Shown here: one piece after another, positions 9,593-18,169 of the stretch
Numbering within the stretch: position 1 is the first letter of the stretch
How the letters are laid out: each line of letters opens with the position of its first letter
DNA from: an uncultured archaeon
GTDB taxonomy: Archaea > Nanobdellota > Nanobdellia > Pacearchaeales > GW2011-AR1
DNA length: 64,000 bases
Reading direction: 5' to 3'
Assembly (NCBI GenBank): GCA_937982425.1
Contig: CALJLT010000009.1
Coordinates: forward strand, 7,547-71,546
Notes under the pieces: generated by a model
Seen by the model: only the letters and a program-made list of their open reading frames with translations
What the model was told of the DNA's origin: nothing
Databases searched by the model: none
Made by a program: the position numbers and the translations under genes

Positions 9593-11415
9593 TCGAATTT
9601 TACCTCTATTTTATTTGTCTCTAAAATTAAATAATTCTCCTGTAAATCTTTAAAAGAAAATGGATTGTTTACTTTATCCACCGATAAAATTAATTTATCA
9701 AAACTATCTAATAAAAATTCAGAGAAATAAATTTCCGTGTTTCCTCCTCCAATTAAAACATTCGAAAGATTTTGTGAAGGAATTTCTATTTCAAAACACT
9801 CTTCTCTACTGGCTCCAAAAATCCCTAAAAGCCCATTTCTCGAAACTTCTAAACATTGTTCTCTCGTTCCTCCTGGGAATTGAATATTCCCTTCTTCAAA
9901 TAAATTTACTTGAAGATTATAATTTCCTTCACTAAGTTTTATAGATTTATCTTCTGGTAAATACGCACTATCTGAAAAAGAGCCAGAATCAAAGGTTATC
10001 AAAGCTTTTCCAGAATAAATATTTCCTCCAACAAAAATTTGAACTTCTTTTTCAAAGGATTTATCCATAATAATTATTGCACTTCCCTCTTCTACACTAG
10101 AATATAATACAGAAGTAGTTTTATATCCCTCTGCTTCAGCAATTAGATTTCCATTTATACATTGAGGAAGTAAAGCTTCCAATTCTCCTATTTGAGTTAA
10201 TCCCAAAGAACAAACTTCTCCTAAGCAATCATAACTCATTTTTGCTTCAACAGGAGATAGATCTCTATCATAAACTGAAATTTTTGTTTGAGTATTTGAA
10301 TTTTCACAAATTTCTAAGTTTTGACTAAACCAACTTTCTCCTTCCAGAGGCTTCCTAGGTTGATTGCCTTCTATTAAAACTACAACTGGAAACTGAAATA
10401 ATTCTCCATCCTTAAATACTTGGATCAAAACAGGATACCTATAGTTGTAAACATAATGGTAAGGAACATAACAAAAACCTAAAATTCCAAAACCTTCTTT
10501 GTTTCCAACGGGTTCTGCAATTAACTTTTCTCCTTGGCTAGGATTGACTTCAAAATAATTAGGCCAGTTTTCCATACTTACAAATCTTATTTCCCCCTCT
10601 TGAGGAAGACCTTTAATTTTAAAATAATCTGAAGAGGCACCTTCATTTTTTAAAGAAATTATATTTTCAACAGTAGCTGTTCTAACTTCTGAATAAACTT
10701 CTCTTGCATCCCAAGACAGAGGGGAGCAACTTATTTCAAGCCCATCAACAGGAGCATTCAGTCTTAAAACATCAATCGTATAATTTTCTAAAAACATAGA
10801 ATTTTTCTGCAAATCGTAAACTTCTTTTGAAATAGAATAAAGTTCGCCTATCTTAGAAGGAACTCTTGTTTCAAATTTACTAAATACAAAAGAATCTTCT
10901 CCTTTTTTAACACTTAAATCTATTTTAGTTTCAACATCTAAATAATCCTCACTTATCTTTACAAAAGACTTTGGAGTTCCAAATTCAATTTCATATCCCT
11001 GATCGTAAAGTTCATTTAAAACACAATTTTTTATCTTAGAATCCAAATAAGATTCCAAATCCACTTCCATTTTTTCTAAAGAAGGTATATTTTCTTTTTG
11101 AATTCCCACAGGATTTAAATAAAACCAATAAGGAATATCTCTACCAAGAAAATCCAGATGTGAAGAAAAAGGCGAATATCTAGAAGAAACTTCATAATTT
11201 TGTTTTCCTATATTTCCTCCATAAAAACCCAACATTGAAATTCCAGTTCTTGAATATTCTTCTAAACAATAAACAAACTTTGTTTCAACTGGAACTAAAG
11301 AAGAAGGAACATAATTTTTTTTAAAAGAATCTTTAAAAATAAGATAACTTGCAAATGCTAAGACAAGAAAAATAGCGACTATAATGAAAATAGTTATCTG
11401 CCCTCTTTTATCCAT
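9589..11415 (-). CDS. Class III signal-anchored surface protein, first gene of surface module 2
   Basis: A 608-residue protein with an N-terminal DKRG-QITIF class III signal and one TM helix, then a long predicted extracellular part. Residues ~45-200 align with the products of 624-1373 and 49333-50088: YCLEE, YGGN, HLDFLGRDIPYW, LESYLD, NCV. The C-terminal ~400 residues are unique here, beta-rich and Cys-containing. They include a segment around 240-300 reminiscent of CARDB/NEW3-type domains (ENIISLKNEG...YFKIKGLP), and the domain guess is weak. The gene ends inside the start of the giant muralytic-domain gene (4-bp ATGA overlap). It could tether or export that protein, but nothing in the sequence proves this. 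Confidence 0.7.
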   Translation of the reverse strand: MDKRGQITIFIIVAIFLVLAFASYLIFKDSFKKNYVPSSLVPVETKFVYCLEEYSRTGISMLGFYGGNIGKQNYEVSSRYSPFSSHLDFLGRDIPYWFYLNPVGIQKENIPSLEKMEVDLESYLDSKIKNCVLNELYDQGYEIEFGTPKSFVKISEDYLDVETKIDLSVKKGEDSFVFSKFETRVPSKIGELYSISKEVYDLQKNSMFLENYTIDVLRLNAPVDGLEISCSPLSWDAREVYSEVRTATVENIISLKNEGASSDYFKIKGLPQEGEIRFVSMENWPNYFEVNPSQGEKLIAEPVGNKEGFGILGFCYVPYHYVYNYRYPVLIQVFKDGELFQFPVVVLIEGNQPRKPLEGESWFSQNLEICENSNTQTKISVYDRDLSPVEAKMSYDCLGEVCSLGLTQIGELEALLPQCINGNLIAEAEGYKTTSVLYSSVEEGSAIIIMDKSFEKEVQIFVGGNIYSGKALITFDSGSFSDSAYLPEDKSIKLSEGNYNLQVNLFEEGNIQFPGGTREQCLEVSRNGLLGIFGASREECFEIEIPSQNLSNVLIGGGNTEIYFSEFLLDSFDKLILSVDKVNNPFSFKDLQENYLILETNKIEVKFE

Positions 11416-11465
11416 TTTTAACTCAAAATAAAAAAGGAAAAGCCCTATTTAAAGATTTGTCCGAA

Positions 11466-11702
11466 TTAATATTTATTAAAGAAAAAACGCACTCCAAGAT
11501 AAATTAAAATTAATCCAGAAAAAACTAAAATCCATTCCTGTATATCTATTAAAAATTGAGGAATTTTGAATAAGATAAATTTAAAGTTAATCAAATAAAA
11601 TCCGAAAAATAGAGATAAAACTAAAAGTAGAGAATTTCCTTTTGTCCTTCTTCTACGTCTTAAAACAGCTTCAAGTTCTCTCCTTCTTCTACTCCTTAAC
11701 AT
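11466..11702 (-). CDS. Small Arg-rich membrane protein
   Basis: The product has 78 residues from the Met at 11702. It has two arginine clusters (SRRRRE and LRRRRRTKG) followed by two hydrophobic segments, so it is probably a two-TM inner-membrane protein with a basic cytosolic N-terminus. I chose the ATG at 11702 rather than one five codons upstream (11717) because a TATA-like TTTAAATAG (11725-11733) lies about 27 nt upstream of 11702, matching the leaderless pattern seen elsewhere. No family is recognised. Confidence 0.5.
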   Translation of the reverse strand: MLRSRRRRELEAVLRRRRRTKGNSLLLVLSLFFGFYLINFKFILFKIPQFLIDIQEWILVFSGLILIYLGVRFFFNKY

Positions 11703-11722
11703 ACAATAAAAAAACAAAACTT

Positions 11723-11992
11723 CTATTTAAACTTTCTTCCTCCTTTAACTTGCCCCCAATTATCTTCCATAAATTCTATATCTAGTGAAACAATCTCAAT
11801 TTTTGCCAAATAACAAAGATCTCTAAAAAATTGCTCTGGTAAAAGCCTTGCTTCAGAATAGTAATTTTTTAATGTAGAATAAGGAATTTCAAAACCAAAC
11901 TGATTTAAAGCTCTTAAACTAGGACAGTTAAGATTTTCCAAAACTTTTTTCAAAAATCTCTTCTGTTCACCTTTTTTGAATTTTACTCTCAT
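11723..11992 (-). CDS. Small HTH-like DNA-binding protein
   Basis: An 89-residue basic protein. The central region (LRALNQFGFEIPYSTLKNYYS, split over residues ~27-47) reads as a helix-turn-helix. The C-terminus has NWGQVKGGRK, a WGQ-KGG tail I associate with small HTH proteins of DPANN and CPR genomes. It is divergently transcribed from the eL44-eS1 pair with back-to-back TATA boxes in the 60-bp gap, so it could sense or regulate that promoter. Target and function are unknown. Confidence 0.5.
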   Translation of the reverse strand: MRVKFKKGEQKRFLKKVLENLNCPSLRALNQFGFEIPYSTLKNYYSEARLLPEQFFRDLCYLAKIEIVSLDIEFMEDNWGQVKGGRKFK

Positions 11993-12012
11993 TAATTAAC
12001 TGCGGGACCATA

Positions 12013-12032
12013 CTATAAAAAACTTTATAAAC
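12013..12032. promoter_or_regulatory. Divergent TATA pair for HTH gene and eL44 gene
   Basis: CTTTATAAAC (12023-12032) is centred about 26 nt before the eL44 ATG at 12053. On the other strand GTTTTTTATAG (12013-12023) is centred about 25 nt before the ATG at 11992. Both genes would be leaderless, and the two TATA boxes adjoin, so binding at one may exclude the other. Confidence 0.5.
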
Positions 12033-12052
12033 TAAATTAACACATCAAAACT

Positions 12053-12364
12053 ATGAAGATACCAAAAACTACAAAGAGATATTGCCCTTACTGTAAAAAA
12101 AGAACCGAACAAAAAATAAAGACTGTCGGAACTGGATTTTCAAGAGGAGCGATGAAAAGATTTGGAGGAAAAGCAAGAGCAAAATTAAGAGGAATTGGAA
12201 GAGGAATAGGAAATTTAGGAAAGTGGGGTAAACCAGCCCAAACAAAACATAAAAGAAAATCAAAAACAACTAAAAAAACAAATTTAATGTATACTTGTCA
12301 AGTTTGTAAAAAATCAAAATATCAGAAAAAAGGACAAAGGGCAGGGAAGGTAATACAAGAATAA
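12053..12364 (+). CDS. rpl44e: 50S ribosomal protein eL44 (L44e)
   Basis: A structural protein of the large subunit found in archaea and eukaryotes. The 103-residue product has the expected zinc-binding pairs CPYC (near residue 11) and CQVC (near 82) around a very basic, Gly-rich centre. Length is normal. It is followed 1 nt later by eS1, so the two form a ribosomal operon. The usual archaeal partner eS27 is not adjacent here. Confidence 0.93.
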   Translation: MKIPKTTKRYCPYCKKRTEQKIKTVGTGFSRGAMKRFGGKARAKLRGIGRGIGNLGKWGKPAQTKHKRKSKTTKKTNLMYTCQVCKKSKYQKKGQRAGKVIQE

Positions 12365-12365
12365 A

Positions 12366-12908
12366 ATGGCAGCAGCAAAAAAGAAAAAAAGGTTTTATAC
12401 AATACAAATTCCTTTAATAAAAAAAGAAACTCAACTTCAAGCATTTGAGCCGAAGGATTTAGATGGAAGATATTTAAAATACGATTTAACAAGAATTCTC
12501 AAGGGAAAATCTATGACTTTAAGTTTAAAAGTTAAAATAAATGAAAAAGAAGAAGCAATAACTATCCCTAAAGAAATTAGAATTCTTCCTTATTATATAA
12601 AAAGATTGGTTAGAAGAGGAACAAATTATGTTGAAGATTCTTTTTCAACGCCCTCTAAAGACTCTTTAGTTAGAATAAAACCTTTTTTAGTTACTAGAAG
12701 AAAAGTTTCGAGAACAGTAAGAAAAGCACTTAGAAATAAATCAAAAGAAGAATTATCTCTTTGGGCAAAAGAAAATACTTCCGAACAATTATTTGAAGAT
12801 ATTCTTAAAAATAAAATTCAAAAAGAACTGAGTTTAAAATTGAAAAAGATTTATCCTTTATCAACTTGTGAAATAAGAGTTCTAAAAGTTGAAAAAGATA
12901 AAAACTAA
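12366..12908 (+). CDS. rps3ae: 30S ribosomal protein eS1 (S3Ae)
   Basis: A small-subunit protein of 180 residues, slightly short for the family. It has the characteristic RRGTNYVEDSF segment and the KIRPFLVTRRKVSRTVRKALR-like basic region (residues ~95-125). It is directly downstream of eL44 and followed by tRNA-Thr in the same direction. Identification rests on overall pattern and operon context. Confidence 0.85.
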   Translation: MAAAKKKKRFYTIQIPLIKKETQLQAFEPKDLDGRYLKYDLTRILKGKSMTLSLKVKINEKEEAITIPKEIRILPYYIKRLVRRGTNYVEDSFSTPSKDSLVRIKPFLVTRRKVSRTVRKALRNKSKEELSLWAKENTSEQLFEDILKNKIQKELSLKLKKIYPLSTCEIRVLKVEKDKN

Positions 12909-12942
12909 AATTTAAAAACAATTTTTCTTTTTGATAAAATAT

Positions 12943-13014
12943 GCCTGTATAGCTCAGTGGTAGAGCGGCTGCCTTGTAAGCAGTAGGTCGGGGGTTCAAA
13001 TCCCTCTACAGGCT
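12943..13014 (+). tRNA. tRNA-Thr (UGU)
   Basis: A 72-nt cloverleaf: acceptor GCCTGTA/TACAGGC, D arm GCTCAGTGGTAGAGC, anticodon stem-loop GCTGC-CTTGTAA-GCAGT (anticodon TGT) and T arm with GGTTCAAATCC. The discriminator U73 fits archaeal tRNA-Thr, and CCA is not encoded. A T-run follows at once and may serve as terminator. Confidence 0.95.
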
Positions 13015-13022
13015 TTTTGATC

Positions 13023-13352
13023 TCACTTTAATTTAACTGCAGTTCCAAATGCAACCATTTCTGAAGCACCTTGCATAATCATAGAAGTTGTAAATCTCAT
13101 TCCGACAATTGCATCTGCTCCTTTAGAAATTGCGTCATTAACCATTCTATTGTAAGCTTCATCTCTAGAATTATTCGCCATCTCAGTATATGTTTTTATT
13201 TCTCCTCCAACAATATTTTTTAAAGCTGCACCAATATCTCTTCCAATATTTCTAGATCTAACAGTACTTCCTTTTACAATCCCCAAAACCTCCTTAATCT
13301 GAAACCCGGGAATTGTTTCAGTTGTTGAAACAATAAAATTATTTTTTTTCAT
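13023..13352 (-). CDS. YbjQ/UPF0145 family protein
   Basis: A 109-residue soluble protein of the YbjQ (DUF74) family, a small fold that forms pentamers in solved members; cellular function is not established. Diagnostic segments are TTETIPGFQIKEVLGIVKGS at the N-terminus, RNIGRDIGAALKNIVGGEI in the middle and ADAIVGMRF near the end. Its start overlaps the end of the upstream small membrane protein gene by 14 bp, suggesting co-translation. Confidence 0.85.
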   Translation of the reverse strand: MKKNNFIVSTTETIPGFQIKEVLGIVKGSTVRSRNIGRDIGAALKNIVGGEIKTYTEMANNSRDEAYNRMVNDAISKGADAIVGMRFTTSMIMQGASEMVAFGTAVKLK

Positions 13353-13548
13353 ACTTCTTAAATTTTTTTTCTTCTTTTTTTAATTTGTATTTTATTTTCT
13401 CAATTCTATCTTCTTCTCTATTAACTAAAATTAATATTCCTAAAACTGCAAGTATAAGCCCTACGAATTCTCCTCCCGAACTTCCAACAAAAATGAATGT
13501 TACTCCAATAAGGGTCAGAAAAATCCCTCCCCACCATCTCTTTTTCAT
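13339..13548 (-). CDS. Small membrane protein with charged coiled tail
   Basis: A 69-residue protein with two closely spaced hydrophobic helices (about 6-22 and 27-42) and a Lys/Glu-rich C-terminal tail likely to be helical and cytosolic. It overlaps the YbjQ-like gene downstream. In some genomes YbjQ-type genes neighbour short membrane genes, which suggests a shared but unknown function. Confidence 0.6.
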   Translation of the reverse strand: MKKRWWGGIFLTLIGVTFIFVGSSGGEFVGLILAVLGILILVNREEDRIEKIKYKLKKEEKKFKKYEKK

Positions 13549-13579
13549 AATTCTTAAAGAGAAAAATGGTTAATAAATC

Positions 13580-13927
13580 TTACCACTTTTTAATTTCCTG
13601 CTTTACTCTTAAAATCCACCCATCAATTATCTCTAAAATTCTCAAACGAATTTTTTCTTTGTTTTTTATTTTATATTTAAATAAATATCCTCCGACAGAT
13701 TGATTCAATTGTATTCTAAATAAAAGTTCTTTTGAGTGAAGTTTTTTTACTCCTCTTTGAATCGTAGATTTATCCAGTTTTAATTCTTTGGCAAGCTGCT
13801 CTGTAGAAAATTCTCTTTCAGAATGAGTTAAAAAAAATTTTAAAAGTCGATACTCTGATTTACTAAGAGAAAGGCTACATTTAATTACGTCTTCTATTTC
13901 AAATCTTTTACATGCAAAATCAATCAT
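13580..13927 (-). CDS. Winged-helix transcriptional regulator
   Basis: A 115-residue protein dominated by a winged HTH: LSKSEYRLLKFFLTHSEREF, then TEQLAKELKLDKSTIQRGVK as the helix-turn-helix (residues ~43-62), and a wing ending near YLFKYKIK. This fits MarR/TrmB-like archaeal regulators. There is a Cys at each end of the N-terminal segment (CKRFEIEDVIKC) that could respond to metal or redox state. It lies 1 nt downstream of the thioredoxin gene in the same operon, so a redox role is an attractive inference, not shown. Confidence 0.7.
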   Translation of the reverse strand: MIDFACKRFEIEDVIKCSLSLSKSEYRLLKFFLTHSEREFSTEQLAKELKLDKSTIQRGVKKLHSKELLFRIQLNQSVGGYLFKYKIKNKEKIRLRILEIIDGWILRVKQEIKKW

Positions 13928-13928
13928 T

Positions 13929-14255
13929 TTATGCTTTATTTAAAATATCTTTTATTTTTGTGCTTAAGGCTTCCTCTCCCATATAACCTACACTTCTTCC
14001 AATTTCTTTTTCTTCTTTTAAAATCACAAGAGTGGGGATTCCTTGAACTCTAAATTTCATGGCCAATCCCTCTTCTAAAGAAGTATCTACTTTAAGAAAT
14101 TTTAATTTTCCTTTAAAATCTAAACTTAATTTCTCAAAGACAGGCTTCATCATCTGGCAAGGCCCACACCAATCTGCATAAAAATCTATTATAACTGGAA
14201 GTTTTGATTTTACAACTTCTTCAGAATAATTTTGCAAAGTTAATTCTTTTACCAT
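13929..14255 (-). CDS. trxA: Thioredoxin
   Basis: A disulfide reductase of 108 residues from the chosen start. The active site WCGPCQ lies in FYADWCGPCQMMKPVF, with the conserved cis-Pro in GIPTLVIL and a Gly-rich C-terminal strand. I place the start at ATG 14253-14255 because a clear Shine-Dalgarno AGGAGGAAGA (14261-14270) sits just upstream. A longer frame to 14294 would add 13 unlikely residues overlapping the TATA region. It is the first gene of an operon with a winged-helix regulator. Confidence 0.93.
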   Translation of the reverse strand: MVKELTLQNYSEEVVKSKLPVIIDFYADWCGPCQMMKPVFEKLSLDFKGKLKFLKVDTSLEEGLAMKFRVQGIPTLVILKEEKEIGRSVGYMGEEALSTKIKDILNKA

Positions 14256-14260
14256 TTCTT

Positions 14261-14270
14261 TCTTCCTCCT
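14261..14270 (-). promoter_or_regulatory. Shine-Dalgarno site of thioredoxin, with upstream TATA
   Basis: AGGAGGAAGA lies 5 nt before the ATG at 14255 and is one of the few strong ribosome-binding sites in a window dominated by leaderless starts. A TATA box (TATTTATAAAG, about 14294-14304) is ~45 nt from the ATG, so this gene has a real 5' leader. Confidence 0.6.
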
Positions 14271-14390
14271 TGTACTGCAATAAAAATGCCGCACTTTATA
14301 AATATTTTTTAAAACTGCAAAATTAGTGAAAATTTTTGAAGTTTACTCGAGAATGCATATCTTTAAATAATTTTAAGAATTAAAAATCAA

Positions 14391-14747
14391 ATGAACAAAC
14401 AAAAGAGAAAAGAAAATTTAGCTTATGGACTTCTTGTGGCAACTTTGCAGACACACCAAGGATCATATATGATCAAAAATCCAAATGATTTGCAAACTAG
14501 AAAATTAACTAAGATAAAAGATATTTGTTTGGAGGGGAAAACACTAAAAATTAATGGAGAGAATTTTGAATTTGAATCAGATACCTCTCAAATAATAATT
14601 ATAAAGTATGGACCAAAACCCGAACTACCTTATTCTCCTTTTTATGAAATAGATTTAATGCAAAAAGATGAAAAAAATCAATATAAGATAATATTAAGAA
14701 ATAAAAAATATCTTTCAACTAAAAGAATTACTTCTAAAACTCAATAA
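14391..14747 (+). CDS. Hypothetical protein
   Basis: A 118-residue, basic, soluble protein with no family I recognise. The N-terminus is Lys/Arg-rich (NKQKRKENLAYG) and the rest alternates short hydrophobic and charged strands (TSQIIIIKYGPKPELPYSPF, YKIILRNKKYL). A TATA box (ATCTTTAAATAATTT, 14359-14373) sits about 26 nt before the ATG, which supports a real, leaderless gene. It is convergent with the GINS gene. Confidence 0.55.
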   Translation: MNKQKRKENLAYGLLVATLQTHQGSYMIKNPNDLQTRKLTKIKDICLEGKTLKINGENFEFESDTSQIIIIKYGPKPELPYSPFYEIDLMQKDEKNQYKIILRNKKYLSTKRITSKTQ

Positions 14748-14774
14748 AATTTAGAATATTCTGAAAGGTTTCTC

Positions 14775-15332
14775 TTATTTCTCCATATTTTCCGCAACAC
14801 CATCATCAATAAATATTTTTGCTATATTCTTTGGAAGATTTACAAATTGCCCAACTTCATAAGGTCCATAGTGAATTCCTTCAGAAGACATAAACTGATC
14901 CACTTCTTCCAAAAAACAAACTAACACTTTTCTTTCAATTCCAACTTCTTCTTCTCCTCTTAAAATTTCTTGCAACTTTCTATCTGATTTTTCCACGCAA
15001 TTCATTAAAGATTCAAATAACTCTTTTTCTATTAAAAGCATATTATCAAAATCCTGCTTTGAAATACCTGTTTCAGAAGCTATTAAGACTAAATTTAAAA
15101 TTTTCTTTCTTCTTCTCCTTAATAATTCTTGAAAAAGTGTTATTGCATTCTCCAATTGTTTTTTTGTTTTAATTAAAACGTCTGAAAAAGAAGATTCTTC
15201 GTTATTTGCTGCCTGTTTCTTTTCTCTTATATAGGAAGCCACATCTTTTACAAAACTTTTGGAAATTGGCTGTAAATTTTCAGAATACCTTTCTTTTTTT
15301 GCTATTTCATAAATCTCTTTATATGTAATCAT
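14775..15332 (-). CDS. Archaeal GINS subunit (Gins51/Gins15-like)
   Basis: GINS links the MCM helicase, GAN/Cdc45 and polymerases at the archaeal replication fork. This 185-residue product has an N-terminal helical A domain with the family-typical region LFQELLRRRRKKILNLVLIAS (residues ~66-86). A C-terminal beta-rich B domain follows, with YGPYEVGQFVNLPKNIAKIFIDDG (split across ~156-180), closely following the Gins51 pattern. A-then-B order and length both fit Gins51. The candidate partner GAN/RecJ-like nuclease is encoded at 26793-28124. Confidence 0.82.
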   Translation of the reverse strand: MITYKEIYEIAKKERYSENLQPISKSFVKDVASYIREKKQAANNEESSFSDVLIKTKKQLENAITLFQELLRRRRKKILNLVLIASETGISKQDFDNMLLIEKELFESLMNCVEKSDRKLQEILRGEEEVGIERKVLVCFLEEVDQFMSSEGIHYGPYEVGQFVNLPKNIAKIFIDDGVAENMEK

Positions 15333-15453
15333 AAAATTGAAAAATATCCTATCCTTTAATAGATTATTGTACTACCTAAGGATTATTTCATTTTTTAAAT
15401 AAGATTTATTCCTTTTAAAAATACTAAATAAATTAAGGTTAAGAAATTAAATT

Positions 15454-16752
15454 TTATTTTAAAAAACCAGTCTTAGAAAATATTTCTTTCCCAAGCATAC
15501 GCCCTAATTTTCCCTTTTTAGCTTCTTTTTCATTAAATTTCTTTTCTCTTGGTAAACTCCAACTACAATAAAGGAGGGGAACCGGATCAGAAGAATGCGC
15601 CTTTAAAACACAAGGTGTTGAATGGTCTCCAGTTACAATTAATTTAATTTTATTTCGAGATAAAAATCCTCTCAGTTTTGAAAAAAGATTCTTATCTAAA
15701 AATTCCAGCATTTCTTTTTTTTCAAAGGGTTTATTATCATGTCCAGGAAGATCTGTTTCTTTTATATGAATGTAAATAAATTTATGTTTTCTTAAAGAAG
15801 ATTTTATTAATTTTAAAGAATGAGAAGATGCTTTTTTCAACCCTTGCCATAAATTTTGATAAGAATCTATTCCTCTTAAGGGAGGGTAAGAAAAAGAATA
15901 CGTTTTCATGCCAGAAAGATCTGAGAAACCTTTTTCTAAAGGCATATATCCCAAACAAGCCCAATCTTTGTATTGTTTTAGTTTTGGCCTTTCTACTCCT
16001 GGCGTACGCACCAAAAGATAATTTGCGGGAAGCAGGCCCCTCTTTTCACGAGAAATGTTCGCTTCGCTATCCTTAAGAATTTTAAAACTAGATTCTAAAA
16101 ATTCATTTAGCATTTTAGCGGTTTTTTCAGCTTTATCTTCTCTAACTAAAGCCCTACAAGAAGTTACTTTTGAAATTTCCTTTGAACTGCCCTTATTATA
16201 AGTTATATCATCTCCCGCAATTTTATCTGAGAAATCCCCCCTAAAAATTAAAATTCCTCTGTGTTGTAAAGTGGGAACCAATTCGAACTCATAAGGAAAA
16301 TCCATTTTATTTATTTCTTCTGCAAGTAAATTGGCTTCTTCATTCGTCAATGTTCTTCCTGCCCTACGATCGATTACATTTCCTTTTTCAATTGAATCAA
16401 TAGTTCCAAAATTAACTCTTAAAACCAAATCTCCTTTGTTGGGATTTATTCCGGCGCCAACTGCTTCTAACCAAGCACGATTAGAATTTTTCATGTCATT
16501 TCCAAAAATAGAAACAATGGATTCGTCTGAACCTGGAGAGTAACCTGGAGAAACAGGATAAACAAAACCGATTTCTCCTCGAGTAGCAAAGAAATCTAAA
16601 TTTGAAGTTGTTGCTGATTCTAAAGGAGTCAAGCCACCTAATTGCTTATTTGGTAAATCTCCCAATCCATCTATAATTACAAACACCCCTTTAAGACGAG
16701 TCTTTCTAAAAGAAAAATGTTCTTGAAAAAGATTAACTAATTTGCAAACCAT
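15454..16752 (-). CDS. apgM: Cofactor-independent phosphoglycerate mutase, archaeal type
   Basis: Interconverts 3- and 2-phosphoglycerate in lower glycolysis. The 432-residue protein belongs to the alkaline-phosphatase superfamily. It has FVIIDGLGDLP at the N-terminal metal site, LTPLESATTSNLD, SPGSDESIVSIFG with the candidate phospho-Ser, IDRRAGR, TLQHRGILIFRG, and the C-terminal metal sites IKETDLPGHD and VTGDHSTPCVLKAHSSDPVP. All expected motifs are present, so it should be active. It probably precedes the GINS gene in a loose transcription unit (121 bp apart). Confidence 0.93.
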   Translation of the reverse strand: MVCKLVNLFQEHFSFRKTRLKGVFVIIDGLGDLPNKQLGGLTPLESATTSNLDFFATRGEIGFVYPVSPGYSPGSDESIVSIFGNDMKNSNRAWLEAVGAGINPNKGDLVLRVNFGTIDSIEKGNVIDRRAGRTLTNEEANLLAEEINKMDFPYEFELVPTLQHRGILIFRGDFSDKIAGDDITYNKGSSKEISKVTSCRALVREDKAEKTAKMLNEFLESSFKILKDSEANISREKRGLLPANYLLVRTPGVERPKLKQYKDWACLGYMPLEKGFSDLSGMKTYSFSYPPLRGIDSYQNLWQGLKKASSHSLKLIKSSLRKHKFIYIHIKETDLPGHDNKPFEKKEMLEFLDKNLFSKLRGFLSRNKIKLIVTGDHSTPCVLKAHSSDPVPLLYCSWSLPREKKFNEKEAKKGKLGRMLGKEIFSKTGFLK

Positions 16753-16775
16753 AGAATAAAAAAGAAGGTTTTAGT

Positions 16776-18095
16776 TTATAAAATTAGTTGAAGTAGGAGA
16801 AAACCTATTCCCATAGCCAAAATTATAGAAAAAACTTTTAAGATTGCAATTCCAAATTTTCTGCTTCCTAAAAAAAAGGCGAGTCCTGTTTTTACAATAG
16901 TGTTTGAAATTGTGGCCAATATAATTGAGACTGCTGCAACTAAATTACTAATTTCTCCCGCTCTACTTAAGCTAGACATACTAAGAGTTATTGCATCAAC
17001 ATCTGCAATTCCAGAAAAAATACTTGTGATATAAATTCCTGTAGCTCCAAAAGATAATTGAGCTATCTTAGAAATTAACATAACTAACATAAAGAATAGG
17101 GCAAATTTTAAAGCCGGAAGAATTGCAAAGGGTTGCCTAAGTTGAAGTTTCTTAGCTTTCTGCATTTTATCTTTTTTCTTGTAAAAGAAAAAACCCAAAC
17201 TAAATCCTGTTAAAGCCATCACTCCTAAAGGCAAAATTACCATATTTAATAAAGAACTATTCACGATCGACACTTCTATTAAAACCCTTATAAACATAAT
17301 TGAAGAAGCCAGTAAAGTCGCCAATACATATGGAGAAACTATTTTTTTATTTCCCTTACTTTCAGCGCACATTGATAAAGTCACTGCAGTGGAAGAAACC
17401 AACCCTCCTACAAAACCTAAAATTCCATGTCCTTTTTTATCCCCTACAATTTTTGTTAAAAAATAACCTAAGAAACTTATTCCCGCAACAAGAACAACCA
17501 TTAACCATATGTGATAAAAATTAAAAACACTTAATTGAGAAAGGAAATCTTTACTTATTCCTAAACTATAAAGAATTTCTCTCAACCCCGGTAAATCTGC
17601 TGGAGAATAATTCTTATTTGGAAGAAAAGGTAAAACAACTAACGACAGCAAAGCAAATTTAACAACTGCAAACATTTCATTCCCTTCCATTTTTTTAGCC
17701 AAATTATGCAATCTCTCTTTAAAAGTTAAAAAAGTTAAAAGTAAAATTCCAAATATAACTGCAAGCTGAGTATAACCAGTAGTGCACATAACCCCTAAAA
17801 TATAACTAATAATTGCTGAAATCTCCGTCGTTGCAGAAGGTAAATTTCTTTTCATATAATTAAGATAGTATGATATTAAAGAAAATAATATTATTCCTCC
17901 AAAACCTACAATTGCCCAAACTGAATTAAAGTCTCCTCCTAAATAACCTAAAATGGCTCCAAAAAAAGTTATTAGAATAAAAGTTCTAAAACCTGCAAAA
18001 AGTTTAAGATTGATATGCTGCTGAGTATATTCTCTCTGAAGACCGATCAAAGCTCCAAGAAAAATTGCAACAATTACTCCCCAAACTTCCATCAC
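16776..18095 (-). CDS. MgtC/DUF4010 family membrane protein
   Basis: A 439-residue polytopic protein with about 12 hydrophobic segments. The N-terminal third has the MgtC/SapB signature region (IFLGALIGLQREY, then ATTEISAIISYILG), and the C-terminal part is DUF4010-like (GFVGGLVSSTAVTLSMC and SGIADVDAITLSMSSLSRAG). Members are thought to transport or sense small ions or metabolites; the substrate here is unknown. It is divergent from ftsY. Confidence 0.85.
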   Translation of the reverse strand: MMEVWGVIVAIFLGALIGLQREYTQQHINLKLFAGFRTFILITFFGAILGYLGGDFNSVWAIVGFGGIILFSLISYYLNYMKRNLPSATTEISAIISYILGVMCTTGYTQLAVIFGILLLTFLTFKERLHNLAKKMEGNEMFAVVKFALLSLVVLPFLPNKNYSPADLPGLREILYSLGISKDFLSQLSVFNFYHIWLMVVLVAGISFLGYFLTKIVGDKKGHGILGFVGGLVSSTAVTLSMCAESKGNKKIVSPYVLATLLASSIMFIRVLIEVSIVNSSLLNMVILPLGVMALTGFSLGFFFYKKKDKMQKAKKLQLRQPFAILPALKFALFFMLVMLISKIAQLSFGATGIYITSIFSGIADVDAITLSMSSLSRAGEISNLVAAVSIILATISNTIVKTGLAFFLGSRKFGIAILKVFSIILAMGIGFLLLQLIL

Positions 18096-18169
18096 TAAAA
18101 GAAGATAAACGAGTTTATAAAATTAGCCAAAATAAAAAACCTTAAAACCAAGAAATTTGTTCTAATTAT

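Noticed and set aside
12805-12999. Minus-strand frame over the eS1 end and tRNA-Thr
   Set aside because: It covers the antisense of tRNA-Thr and the eS1 gene; a chance frame.
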